A DNA stretch of 12,927 bases, from contig CAVGBM010000034.1 in NCBI GenBank assembly GCA_963627445.1, forward strand, positions 1 to 12,927, read 5' to 3'. This stretch comes from F23-B02 sp963627445. GTDB taxonomy: Bacteria; Bacillota; Clostridia; Oscillospirales; Oscillospiraceae. Below, piece by piece: positions 1 to 5,924 of the stretch (within the stretch, counting starts at the first letter, position 1; each line of letters opens with the position of its first letter). The notes below the pieces were generated by a model. The model saw only the letters and a program-made list of their open reading frames with translations, ran no database searches and was not told the DNA's origin. Both the position numbers and the translations under genes were made by a program.

Positions 1-29
1 AATGTCGGCAAATGTCCTGGACCTGGTTT

Positions 30-54
30 CCAAAGGGCGGTTAAGCGCCTTTGG
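30..54. other. imperfect hairpin at the window edge
   Basis: The stem CCAAAGGGCG (30-39) pairs with CGCCTTTGG (46-54) with one bulged G. No reading frame is convincing in 1-135. The stretch instead holds three hairpins in series downstream of asd (this one, 69-100 and 114-148). The function is not known; it could be part of a repeat element or of an mRNA 3' end. Confidence 0.4.
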
Positions 55-68
55 TTGCGTTTCTTTTG

Positions 69-100
69 TAACTTTTCTTTGGCGAAACAAAGAAAAGTTA
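69..100. repeat. 13-bp perfect palindrome behind asd
   Basis: TAACTTTTCTTTG (69-81) and CAAAGAAAAGTTA (88-100) are exact reverse complements around a GCGAAA loop. It lies downstream of asd, but neither strand has a proper T-run after the stem, so it is not a textbook rho-independent terminator. The A/T-skewed arms and GCGAAA loop look like a dispersed intergenic palindrome, but only one copy is visible here, so repeat status is inference. Confidence 0.45.
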
Positions 101-113
101 ATATATGGCAAAC

Positions 114-148
114 GCTGATAGGTTAAGTCCGAATATTAACCTATCAGC
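114..148 (-). terminator. asd: hairpin spanning the asd stop codon
   Basis: GCTGATAGGTTAA (114-126) pairs perfectly over 13 bp with TTAACCTATCAGC (136-148), with a 9-nt loop. The stem includes the last codons and the TAA stop of asd. No T-run follows on the minus strand, so it may stabilise the 3' end or slow polymerase rather than terminate by itself. The fold is certain from sequence; the role is inferred. Confidence 0.4.
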
Positions 149-1125
149 AGCTCGGCTATCTGCACGGCATTGGTGGCTGCTCCTTTGCGGAGCTGGTCGC
201 CGCAGCACCATAAGAGTAGGCCGTGGTCGTCGGTGAGGTCTTCACGAATTCTGCCGACGAGGACGAGATCCTGATCGGTGCTCAAAAGCGGCATGGGGTA
301 GAGAAGATCGTCGAGCTCGTCTAAGAGCTTGCAGCCCGGGGCGGCGGCGATCGCCGCTCTTGCGTCGTCGACCGTGAGCTTTTCCCGCGTTCTCAGCTGC
401 ACCGACACGCTGTGGCTGCGCACGACCGGCACACGCACGCAGGTGCAGCTCACGCGCATTTCCGGCAGGTGCAGGATGCGCCGCCCCTCGTTTTGAAGCT
501 TCATCTCCTCGGAGGTGTAGCCCACAAACTGCCGCTCGCCGATCTGCGGGATGACATTGTACGCGATCTGATGCGCAAACACGCGGGGCACATAGCTTCT
601 GCCCGCGGCTACGGCCTCGATCTCGCCGAAGAGCTCCTGCGGCCCTGCCGAGCCCGCGCCGGACACCGCCTGATAGGATGACACGACCATGCTCTCAACA
701 GGGCTGAGCCTGCGCAGCGCACTTATCGCCGTGCAGGTGATGGTGGTCGTGCAGTTGGGGTTTGCGACGATGCCCGAATGTTTTTTGACATCCTCGGGGT
801 TTATCTCCGGCACGATGAGCGGCACATCGGGGCAGAGCCTGAACGCGCTTGAGTTGTCGACAAAAACCGCCCCCGCCGCCTTGATATCGGCGGCGAATGC
901 GGCGGCGATGTTGTTTTCCGCCGCACCGAGGACAATGTCGAGCCCCTTGAAATTCTCGGCGCTTGCCTCCATGACCTCGTGCCCGTCGATGATCTGACCT
1001 GCCGAGCGCTTGCTCGCCAGTAGCCGCAGCTCACCTACGGGAAAGCTGCGCTCACGCAGAATTTTCAGCATCTCGCGCCCGACTGCGCCCGTTGCACCGA
1101 GGATGCCTACATTATATTTATCCAT
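136..1125 (-). CDS. asd: aspartate-semialdehyde dehydrogenase
   Basis: This enzyme reduces L-4-aspartyl phosphate to L-aspartate 4-semialdehyde with NADPH, the branch point to lysine (diaminopimelate) and homoserine. The 329-residue length is normal. An N-terminal Rossmann fold carries GATGAVG (residues 10-16). The active-site Cys125 sits in NPNCTTT, Gln152 in SSYQAVSGAG, and the EEMKLQNE segment (about 206-213), Arg231 and His238 complete the expected substrate and acid-base residues. The ATG start at 1125 follows GGAGG (1132-1136) at 6 nt. It lies just downstream of hom in the same direction, so the pair makes homoserine from aspartyl phosphate. No aspartokinase or threonine genes are in the window. 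A hairpin with a short T-run directly upstream (1141-1167) suggests asd is expressed by readthrough or from a weak local promoter. Family assignment is very secure. Confidence 0.97.
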   Translation of the reverse strand: MDKYNVGILGATGAVGREMLKILRERSFPVGELRLLASKRSAGQIIDGHEVMEASAENFKGLDIVLGAAENNIAAAFAADIKAAGAVFVDNSSAFRLCPDVPLIVPEINPEDVKKHSGIVANPNCTTTITCTAISALRRLSPVESMVVSSYQAVSGAGSAGPQELFGEIEAVAAGRSYVPRVFAHQIAYNVIPQIGERQFVGYTSEEMKLQNEGRRILHLPEMRVSCTCVRVPVVRSHSVSVQLRTREKLTVDDARAAIAAAPGCKLLDELDDLLYPMPLLSTDQDLVLVGRIREDLTDDHGLLLWCCGDQLRKGAATNAVQIAELLIG

Positions 1126-1140
1126 AACTGACCTCCATAA

Positions 1141-1167
1141 GAAAAGCCGCCCTCAACGAGGGCGGCT
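1141..1167 (-). terminator. hom-asd intercistronic terminator/attenuator
   Basis: AGCCGCCCTC (1145-1154) and GAGGGCGGCT (1158-1167) form a perfect 10-bp GC-rich stem. On the minus strand the stem is followed by TTTTCTTA and then, within 6 nt, by the asd ribosome binding site. Reading leftward from hom this has the form of an intrinsic terminator, so hom mRNA should partly end here and asd would get less transcript. The T-run is short (four T), so readthrough is likely. Confidence 0.62.
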
Positions 1168-1194
1168 CGTATATTTAATTGTATGCGCGGCCGG

Positions 1195-2334
1195 TCAAAT
1201 GATGCCTGCAATGAACAGCGCGGGGTCGGCTTGCTTCGCCTTTGCCGCCCATGCGTGCATTTCCGAGACAGCAAGGTCGCCGGTAACAACACCGTCGCCG
1301 CAGGGGGCGATGGTGACGCTGTCAAGCCATGCGTCGCGGCCTGCAAACCGCACATAGTACGGGTGCATTTCGGCGGAATTGTCGGGCTTTGCCGGCTCCA
1401 TGGTGTCGGTGTAAAATCCGTGCACGCCGCTTGCGATATCCAAACAATCGGCGACGGCATTGTAGGCTGTGGGGAAGCGCCCCGCGCCCTGACCGTAGAA
1501 GCTTTCCTTGCCGGTGAGCGCGGCCTCGAACGAGATGACATTGCGGTTTGTGGATACCGCCGCTTCAAGCTCGCCCACTGGGACGAAGCTCGGCTCGACA
1601 TAAACCGACAAGCTTCCGCCCGCGTTTTTGCCGAATGCGAGCATTTTGCACACTCTGTTCATGCTCTCGGCGGCCTTGATGTCCGCAGCGGACACCGTGC
1701 GGATGCCGAACACGGGCACTTCCTCCTCCAACAGGCAGCAGCCGAAGGCGACGTTTGCGGTGATGATGCACTTGCGCTGAATGTCGAGCCCGTCTATATC
1801 CGCCGAGGGGTCGGCCTCGGCATAGCCGAGAGATTGCGCAAGCTTCAGGACATCCGCAAAATCGCTTCCGTCCGTGTGCATGGCGTCGAGGATAAAATTC
1901 GTCGTGCCGTTCATGATGCCGGAAAATGCGGTGACCTCGTCAAGGCGCAGGACACGCTCTAAATTCACCAGCCACGGGATGCCGCCGCCGACCGCGGGGG
2001 TGCAGCGGAATGCAACGCCGCATTCTTTCGCCAGCTGCGTGAGCTCGCAGTAGTAGTGCGCAACTAAATGCTTGTTTGCGGTGACGACGTTTTTGCCCGC
2101 ACGCATTGCCTGCGTCACATACTCGAACGCCGGGTGCAGCCCGCCCATGACCTCAACGACGGTGTCGACGGATGCATCATTTAATATGGTATCGATATCG
2201 GTAACAGCCCTGCCACCGAGCTCCGGCCTCGGCCTGCGCACGAGGACGTATTTCAGATCCAGGTCGCTGCGCTTATCGCAGATATCCAAAACTCCGCCGC
2301 CGACAACGCCGCAGCCGAGCAGTGCGATTTTCAT
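1195..2334 (-). CDS. hom: homoserine dehydrogenase
   Basis: It reduces aspartate 4-semialdehyde to homoserine with NAD(P)H, for threonine and methionine synthesis. The 379-residue protein starts with the nucleotide-binding GCGVVGGG (residues 7-14). It has TANKHLVA with Lys88, the substrate loop YAEADPSADIDGLD (from about 171), and the catalytic pair Asp184 and Lys188 in DIQRK. The conserved YGQGAGRFPTA block marks the end of the catalytic domain. Only about 75 residues follow, beginning with an ACT-like HPYYVRF. Bacillus-type enzymes are about 430 residues with a full ACT domain, so the regulatory domain looks shortened. The ATG at 2334 is preceded by AGGGG at a fitting distance and by a good promoter (2360-2388). 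It is the first gene of the leftward hom-asd pair. Identity is secure; altered threonine feedback is inference. Confidence 0.96.
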   Translation of the reverse strand: MKIALLGCGVVGGGVLDICDKRSDLDLKYVLVRRPRPELGGRAVTDIDTILNDASVDTVVEVMGGLHPAFEYVTQAMRAGKNVVTANKHLVAHYYCELTQLAKECGVAFRCTPAVGGGIPWLVNLERVLRLDEVTAFSGIMNGTTNFILDAMHTDGSDFADVLKLAQSLGYAEADPSADIDGLDIQRKCIITANVAFGCCLLEEEVPVFGIRTVSAADIKAAESMNRVCKMLAFGKNAGGSLSVYVEPSFVPVGELEAAVSTNRNVISFEAALTGKESFYGQGAGRFPTAYNAVADCLDIASGVHGFYTDTMEPAKPDNSAEMHPYYVRFAGRDAWLDSVTIAPCGDGVVTGDLAVSEMHAWAAKAKQADPALFIAGII

Positions 2335-2359
2335 ACAAAAACACCCCTTTTTTTAGTGC

Positions 2360-2388
2360 AATATAGCACGGACGCGCAAAATTCGCAA
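2360..2388 (-). promoter_or_regulatory. hom: sigma-A-type promoter for hom
   Basis: On the minus strand, -35 TTGCGA (2388-2383) and -10 TATATT (2365-2360) are separated by exactly 17 nt, and TGC precedes the -10 element (extended -10). Transcription should start near 2353, giving a leader of roughly 20 nt that contains the AGGGG ribosome binding site of hom. Confidence 0.65.
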
Positions 2389-2400
2389 GCTTTTCGGGAT

Positions 2401-2502
2401 TTTTGCAAAAAATTTTTGCAACTACATGTAGGCGAAAACTGCATTTTCGGCCTAGATATTGCAAAACAGGAGCAAAAACAGGGCAAAAACGCCGTTTTGC
2501 CC
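2401..2502. promoter_or_regulatory. dyad-rich control region between hom and the TAXI operon
   Basis: No gene is visible in 2335-2654. The stretch contains a near-perfect dyad TTGCAAAAAATTTTTGCAA (2403-2421) 15 bp upstream of the hom -35. It also contains the 10-bp palindrome CTACATGTAG (2422-2431), a small hairpin with CGAAAA/TTTTCG arms (2433-2449), and the 8-bp stem GGGCAAAA/TTTTGCCC (2481-2502). On the minus strand this last stem is followed by TGTTTTTGC and is terminator-like. TTGCAAAA or its complement recurs several times up to 2637. These may be operator sites for one or both flanking operons. No regulator is encoded nearby. Confidence 0.4.
2455..2476 (+). repeat. upstream copy of the TAXI ribosome-binding-site segment
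   Basis: GATATTGCAAAACAGGAGC and the following AAA (2455-2476) match GATATTGCAAAAACAGGAGG plus AAA (2626-2648), with one inserted A and one C/G change. The second copy carries the AGGAGG (2640-2645) of the TAXI receptor gene. The first copy has no start codon after it. It looks like a duplicated leader fragment or a shared protein/RNA-binding site. Confidence 0.5.
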
Positions 2503-2555
2503 AAGCTTTGATAAAATTTTTGCAGGTTTTCAAAATAAAAATTTCATTTTGCCTA

Positions 2556-2584
2556 TTGAAATCCGCTAAAATAGGGTGTATACT
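2556..2584 (+). promoter_or_regulatory. sigma-A-type promoter for the TAXI-TRAP genes
   Basis: -35 TTGAAA (2556-2561) and -10 TATACT (2579-2584) lie 17 nt apart, with TG at -15/-14 (extended -10). The predicted start near 2591 gives a leader of about 64 nt. The leader contains the direct repeat AATGAATTT (2593-2601, 2607-2615) and a TTTTGAA/TTCAAAA dyad, and ends with AGGAGG 9 nt before the start codon at 2655. Confidence 0.7.
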
Positions 2585-2654
2585 GTGCGAGTAATGAATT
2601 TTTGAAAATGAATTTATTCAAAATGGATATTGCAAAAACAGGAGGAAATGAAAA

Positions 2655-3617
2655 ATGAAAAAGATCACAGCGATAGTTCTCGCACTTGTGATGGCCCTCG
2701 CACTGTGCGCCTGCGGCGGCAGCGGCAGCAGCACCGGCGATAATCTCACATTCGTAACCGGCGGTGAGTCCGGCACCTATTATGCATTCGGCACCGTTCT
2801 TGCTCAGCAGACCTCTGACGAGACCGACACCAGCGTCACCGCAGTCGTCGGCAACGGCTCCAAGGCCAATGTCGAAGACCTCGCAGCAGGCAACGCTCAG
2901 CTGGCCTTCTGCCAGTCCGATGTTATGAGCTATGCGTATAACGGCACCAACCTCTTCGCCGAAGACGGCGCAGTCACCGACTTCTCCGTTGTCGCGGCTC
3001 TGTACATGGAGCAGGTTCAGATCGTCACCATGGATCCGGACATCAAGACCGTTGCAGACCTCAAGGGCAAGACCGTTTCCATCGGCGCTTCCGGCTCCGG
3101 CGTTAACTTCAACGCCATCGACGTTCTCAAGGCATATGACCTCACCGTTGACGATATCGACGCACAGTACCTCGACTTCGGCGACTCTGCAGAGAACCTG
3201 AAGGACGGCAAGATCGACGCAGCCTTCATCGTCTCCGGCGCTCCCACCACCGCTATCACCGACCTGAGCGTCAGCGGTCAGGTTTACCTCGTCGGCTTCG
3301 ACGCAGAGCATGTCGCAAAGCTCATCGATGCATGCCCCTACTACAAGGAAGCGACCATCGCAAAGGATGTCTACGGCACTCCCGATGATGTCACCACCGT
3401 TGCAGTCGCAGCAGTCGTTCTCGCAAGAAACGACGTTTCCGAGGACGCGGTTTACAACTTCCTCACCGCAACCTTCAACGATCTTGACGATCTGACCGCA
3501 GCACACGCAAAGGGCGCAGAGCTCAGCCTCGAGTTTGCTTCCTCCATCACCGATGTGCCTTACCACGCCGGTGCAGTCAAGTTCTTCTCCGAGAACAACA
3601 TCACCGTTAACGGCTGA
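2655..3617 (+). CDS. TAXI-family TRAP transporter solute-binding lipoprotein
   Basis: This is the extracytoplasmic receptor that captures the substrate and hands it to the TRAP permease encoded next. Residues 1-19 are a lipoprotein signal peptide (MKK, hydrophobic run) with lipobox LCAC, so Cys20 would be acylated, followed by a Gly/Ser linker. The mature part opens with the TAXI signature GGESGTYYAFG, then NGSKANVEDLAAGNAQLAF, then the ADLKGKTVSIGASGSG block typical of the family. The length of 320 residues is normal. The start at 2655 is chosen because AGGAGG lies 9 nt upstream; an out-of-frame ATG at 2648 is too close. Codons are strongly biased (ATC, GCA, GGC), as in a highly expressed gene. 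A strong hairpin follows, so receptor mRNA may exceed permease mRNA. The substrate cannot be read from sequence; known TAXI substrates include dicarboxylates and glutamate-like acids. Confidence 0.93.
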   Translation: MKKITAIVLALVMALALCACGGSGSSTGDNLTFVTGGESGTYYAFGTVLAQQTSDETDTSVTAVVGNGSKANVEDLAAGNAQLAFCQSDVMSYAYNGTNLFAEDGAVTDFSVVAALYMEQVQIVTMDPDIKTVADLKGKTVSIGASGSGVNFNAIDVLKAYDLTVDDIDAQYLDFGDSAENLKDGKIDAAFIVSGAPTTAITDLSVSGQVYLVGFDAEHVAKLIDACPYYKEATIAKDVYGTPDDVTTVAVAAVVLARNDVSEDAVYNFLTATFNDLDDLTAAHAKGAELSLEFASSITDVPYHAGAVKFFSENNITVNG

Positions 3618-3659
3618 TGCTCTCAGCGTAAAAACTTAACGGAATACTAACGAAAAAAC

Positions 3660-3703
3660 GACTACGGTACCCGCATGGGTACCGTAGTCTGTGACTTATT
3701 TTT
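3660..3703 (+). terminator. receptor-permease intercistronic terminator/attenuator
   Basis: GACTACGGTACCC (3660-3672) and GGGTACCGTAGTC (3677-3689) form a perfect 13-bp stem with a 4-nt loop. A T-rich tract (TTATTTTT, 3697-3704) begins 7 nt after the stem. It lies 42 nt after the receptor stop. The offset T-run suggests partial termination or protection of the receptor mRNA from 3' decay, which would give more receptor than permease. Confidence 0.6.
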
Positions 3704-3737
3704 AACCTGAATGGCAGATCGATTTGCCGTTGAGGTT
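3704..3737. promoter_or_regulatory. second dyad ahead of the permease gene
   Basis: AACCT (3704-3708) and AGGTT (3733-3737) flank the quasi-palindrome GGCAGATCGATTTGCC (3713-3728). The intervening positions pair as well, with one G-G mismatch and G-T wobbles, so the whole 34 nt is dyad-symmetric. It sits directly after the T-rich tract and 33 nt before the permease start. It could be a second RNA hairpin or a DNA operator. The symmetry is visible; the role is unknown. Confidence 0.45.
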
Positions 3738-3770
3738 AGAAATAAGAAATGAATGAAAGGCTGATATCAT

Positions 3771-5762
3771 ATGTCCAAAGAAAAGAAAATCAAGGACTCC
3801 GAGCTTGACACCCCCGTAACGGCCGAGACCGACGCAAACGGCTATGAGACCGTAAGCGAGGCCGAAGTCAACGAGGTCATGAAAAAATATGACCGCGAGT
3901 CGAACACGAGGATCTGGGTCGGCGTTCCGCAGAAGATAGTTCAGGCCGTCATGGCGCTGTTCTCCCTCTACTGCATTTACTCGACCCTGTTCTCCACCGC
4001 ATCCATGGAAAGACGCCTGACCGCCTTCCTCGGCTGCGTTATCATCATGGGCTTTTTGTACTACCCCGCAAGCAAGAAGCATGTTAAGCCCAACTTCCTG
4101 CCCTGGTATGATATTGTCATCATGCTCGTCGGCGCAGGCTGCTTCTTCTATTACTGCTTCGTTGCCGATGACCTTATTCTGACTCTCTCCAGCGCTTCGA
4201 AGATGACTCCCGTGTACACGGTGATAGCCGCCGTCGGCATACTCGTTGTCGCCGAGCTCTGCCGCCGCTGCGTGGGCGTTCCCATCCTCATCGTTGCGGG
4301 CGCTCTGCTGTTTTACACCTTCTTTATCGCAAACCTCTCGCTCGAGCGTGCGCTGTACACCCTGTTTTATCGTACCAGCGGCGTTATCGGCACTCCTATT
4401 CAGGTCTGCGCAAAGTTCATCGTCGTGTTTATCGTCTTCGGTGCGTTCCTTGAAAGAACGGGCATCTCGAAGTTCTTCATAGACCTCGCGAATAAGCTCT
4501 GCGGCGCCTCCTCCGGCGGTCCGGCAAAGGTCGCGGTCGTTTCCTCGGCACTGTGCGGCATGGTTTCCGGCTCCTCCGTCGGCAATACCGTCACCACCGG
4601 CTCCGTCACCATCCCCATGATGAAGAAAACCGGCTACAAGCCCGAATTTGCGGGCGCGGTCGAGGCGGCAGCCTCCACCGGCGGTCAGATCATGCCTCCT
4701 ATCATGGGCGCTGCGGCGTTCCTTATGGCAGAGTATATAGGCATCCCCTATGCACAGGTCGCGCTCAAAGCGATCCTGCCCGCGTTCCTGTACTTTGCGG
4801 GTATATTCATCGCCGTTCACCTCGAAGCCAAGAAGCTCGGCCTTAAGGGCATAAGCCGCTCCGAGATGGTCCCCGGCAAGGAACTTGCTAAAAAGTGCTA
4901 CCTGCTCATCCCCATCGTTCTGCTCGTTTACCTCGTTTCCGTCAACGCCTGCACCATGCAGCGCGCCGCTACCTACTCCATCATCGCGAGCATAATCGTC
5001 GGAATTATAAACCGTGACGCGAAGCTCACCCCGATGAAGTTTGTCGAGGCTCTCGAGGCAGGCGGCAAGGGCACCATCACCGTTGCCGTCGCCTGCGCAA
5101 TGGCGGGCATCATCGCCGGCTGCATCACCGCGACCGGTCTTGCCTCCAAGCTCATCAGCGCCATCGTCGCCCTGTCCGGCAACACCCTTATCATCGGTCT
5201 GTTCCTGACCATGATTTGCTGCATCATCCTCGGCATGGGCGTTCCCACCACCGCCAACTACTGCATCATGGCAGCCACCTGTGCCCCCATCCTCATAAGG
5301 CTCGGCGTGCCCAGGGAAGCGGCTCACTTCTTCGTGTTCTACTTCGGCATCGTCGCCGATATCACTCCCCCTGTTGCGCTGGCAGCCTACGCAGGCTCGG
5401 CAATCGCAAAGTCCAATCCGATGAAAACCGGCGTCAACGCGACAAAGCTTGCAATCGCCGCGTTCATCGTGCCTTATGTCTTCGCTTACAGCCCCGAGAT
5501 GCTGTTTATCGATGTCACCAGCGTGTTTGAAGTCGTTCAGATCTGCATTTCGGCGTCCATCGGCATCTTCGGTGTTGCCGCCTGCCTGAACGGACATCTT
5601 TACAGACCCGTTAACCCCATCCTGCGCATAGCTCTGCTTGCCGGCGGTCTGACCCTCATCATCCCCGGCACCGTCACCGACATTATCGGCCTCGTCCTCG
5701 TCGGCGGCACTGTCGCTTACCAGTACATCACCGCAAAGAAAGAGAAAGCCGCAATGGCCTAA
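3771..5762 (+). CDS. TRAP transporter fused permease (4TM/12TM, DctQ-DctM type)
   Basis: This inner-membrane secondary transporter works with the TAXI receptor, normally driven by an ion gradient. The 663 residues start with a ~48-residue hydrophilic cytoplasmic segment. A small-subunit-like part of about four helices follows (roughly 52-185), fused to the large DctM-like domain. Conserved DctM blocks are visible: SGSSVGNTVTTGSVTIP (about 266-282), EAAASTGGQIMPPIMGAAAF (about 298-317), and later GMGVPTTANY from about residue 488. The C-terminus is a charged KKEKAAMA tail. The fused architecture is usual for TAXI systems, which explains why no separate DctQ gene is present. ATG 3771 is preceded by AAAGG (3756-3760) at 10 nt, a weaker site than that of the receptor, in keeping with lower expression. 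A hairpin precedes it in the 153-nt gap. Identity is secure, substrate unknown. Confidence 0.94.
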   Translation: MSKEKKIKDSELDTPVTAETDANGYETVSEAEVNEVMKKYDRESNTRIWVGVPQKIVQAVMALFSLYCIYSTLFSTASMERRLTAFLGCVIIMGFLYYPASKKHVKPNFLPWYDIVIMLVGAGCFFYYCFVADDLILTLSSASKMTPVYTVIAAVGILVVAELCRRCVGVPILIVAGALLFYTFFIANLSLERALYTLFYRTSGVIGTPIQVCAKFIVVFIVFGAFLERTGISKFFIDLANKLCGASSGGPAKVAVVSSALCGMVSGSSVGNTVTTGSVTIPMMKKTGYKPEFAGAVEAAASTGGQIMPPIMGAAAFLMAEYIGIPYAQVALKAILPAFLYFAGIFIAVHLEAKKLGLKGISRSEMVPGKELAKKCYLLIPIVLLVYLVSVNACTMQRAATYSIIASIIVGIINRDAKLTPMKFVEALEAGGKGTITVAVACAMAGIIAGCITATGLASKLISAIVALSGNTLIIGLFLTMICCIILGMGVPTTANYCIMAATCAPILIRLGVPREAAHFFVFYFGIVADITPPVALAAYAGSAIAKSNPMKTGVNATKLAIAAFIVPYVFAYSPEMLFIDVTSVFEVVQICISASIGIFGVAACLNGHLYRPVNPILRIALLAGGLTLIIPGTVTDIIGLVLVGGTVAYQYITAKKEKAAMA

Positions 5763-5796
5763 AGGAGCGGGCGAAAGCCGGTTTTCTACCGGTTTT

Positions 5797-5897
5797 GGAC
5801 GGAGCTTTTCCGCCCATACTACGCAACAAAAAGCTCAGGTAATACACAAAGTATTGCCTGAGCTTTATTACTTGCGTGAACGGAAAATCTCCCGTCC
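5797..5897. repeat. imperfect palindromic repeat, copy A
   Basis: About 100 bp fold end to end. The outer arm GGACGGAGCTTTTCCG pairs with the complement of CGGAAAATCTCCCGTCC, and CGCAA pairs with TTGCG. The tip is a 16-bp hairpin AAAGCTCAGGTAATAC/GTATTGCCTGAGCTTT (5830-5845/5851-5866). The same layout and sequence blocks recur at 12718-12822. Shared blocks are TTTCCGCYCATRCTRCG, AAAGCYC, AATACAC, GTATT and CTTGCSTGAACG plus AAAATC. The right edge overlaps the terminator at 5884-5916, so the two structures compete for the same bases. A REP- or MITE-like family is likely. No transposase is present. Confidence 0.65.
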
Positions 5898-5916
5898 GTC
5901 GGACGGGAGATTTTTT
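5884..5916. terminator. bidirectional terminator between permease and formyltransferase-like genes
   Basis: AAAATCTCCCGTCC (5884-5897) and GGACGGGAGATTTT (5901-5914) form a perfect 14-bp stem with a 3-nt loop. TTTTTT (5911-5916) follows on the plus strand and TTTT closes the stem on the minus strand. It lies between convergent genes (permease stop 5762, formyltransferase-like stop 5925) and should end transcripts from both sides. A weaker hairpin, CCGGT/ACCGG (5778-5792) followed by TTTT, lies earlier. Confidence 0.85.
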
Positions 5917-5924
5917 AATATTCA

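Noticed and set aside
1183..1962. A 259-codon plus-strand frame opposite hom
   Set aside because: The minus strand encodes a complete homoserine dehydrogenase with its catalytic residues. The plus frame has no ribosome binding site or domain.
2553..3566. A 337-codon open frame on the minus strand opposite the TAXI receptor
   Set aside because: It is Cys/Val/Gly/Asp-rich with no recognisable family. It runs across the TAXI promoter and has no start signals. It is the antisense shadow of a highly biased gene.
3702..5597. A 631-codon open frame on the minus strand opposite the permease gene
   Set aside because: Its composition is low-complexity (Asp, Gly, Ala, His-rich) with no domain motif and no ribosome binding site. 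It mirrors the biased codons of the convincing permease gene, so it is a codon-bias shadow.
5760..5924. CRISPR-like array from the repeated GGACGG and hairpin motifs
   Set aside because: The repeats are inverted, unequal and without regular spacers; they form nested hairpins and a terminator.
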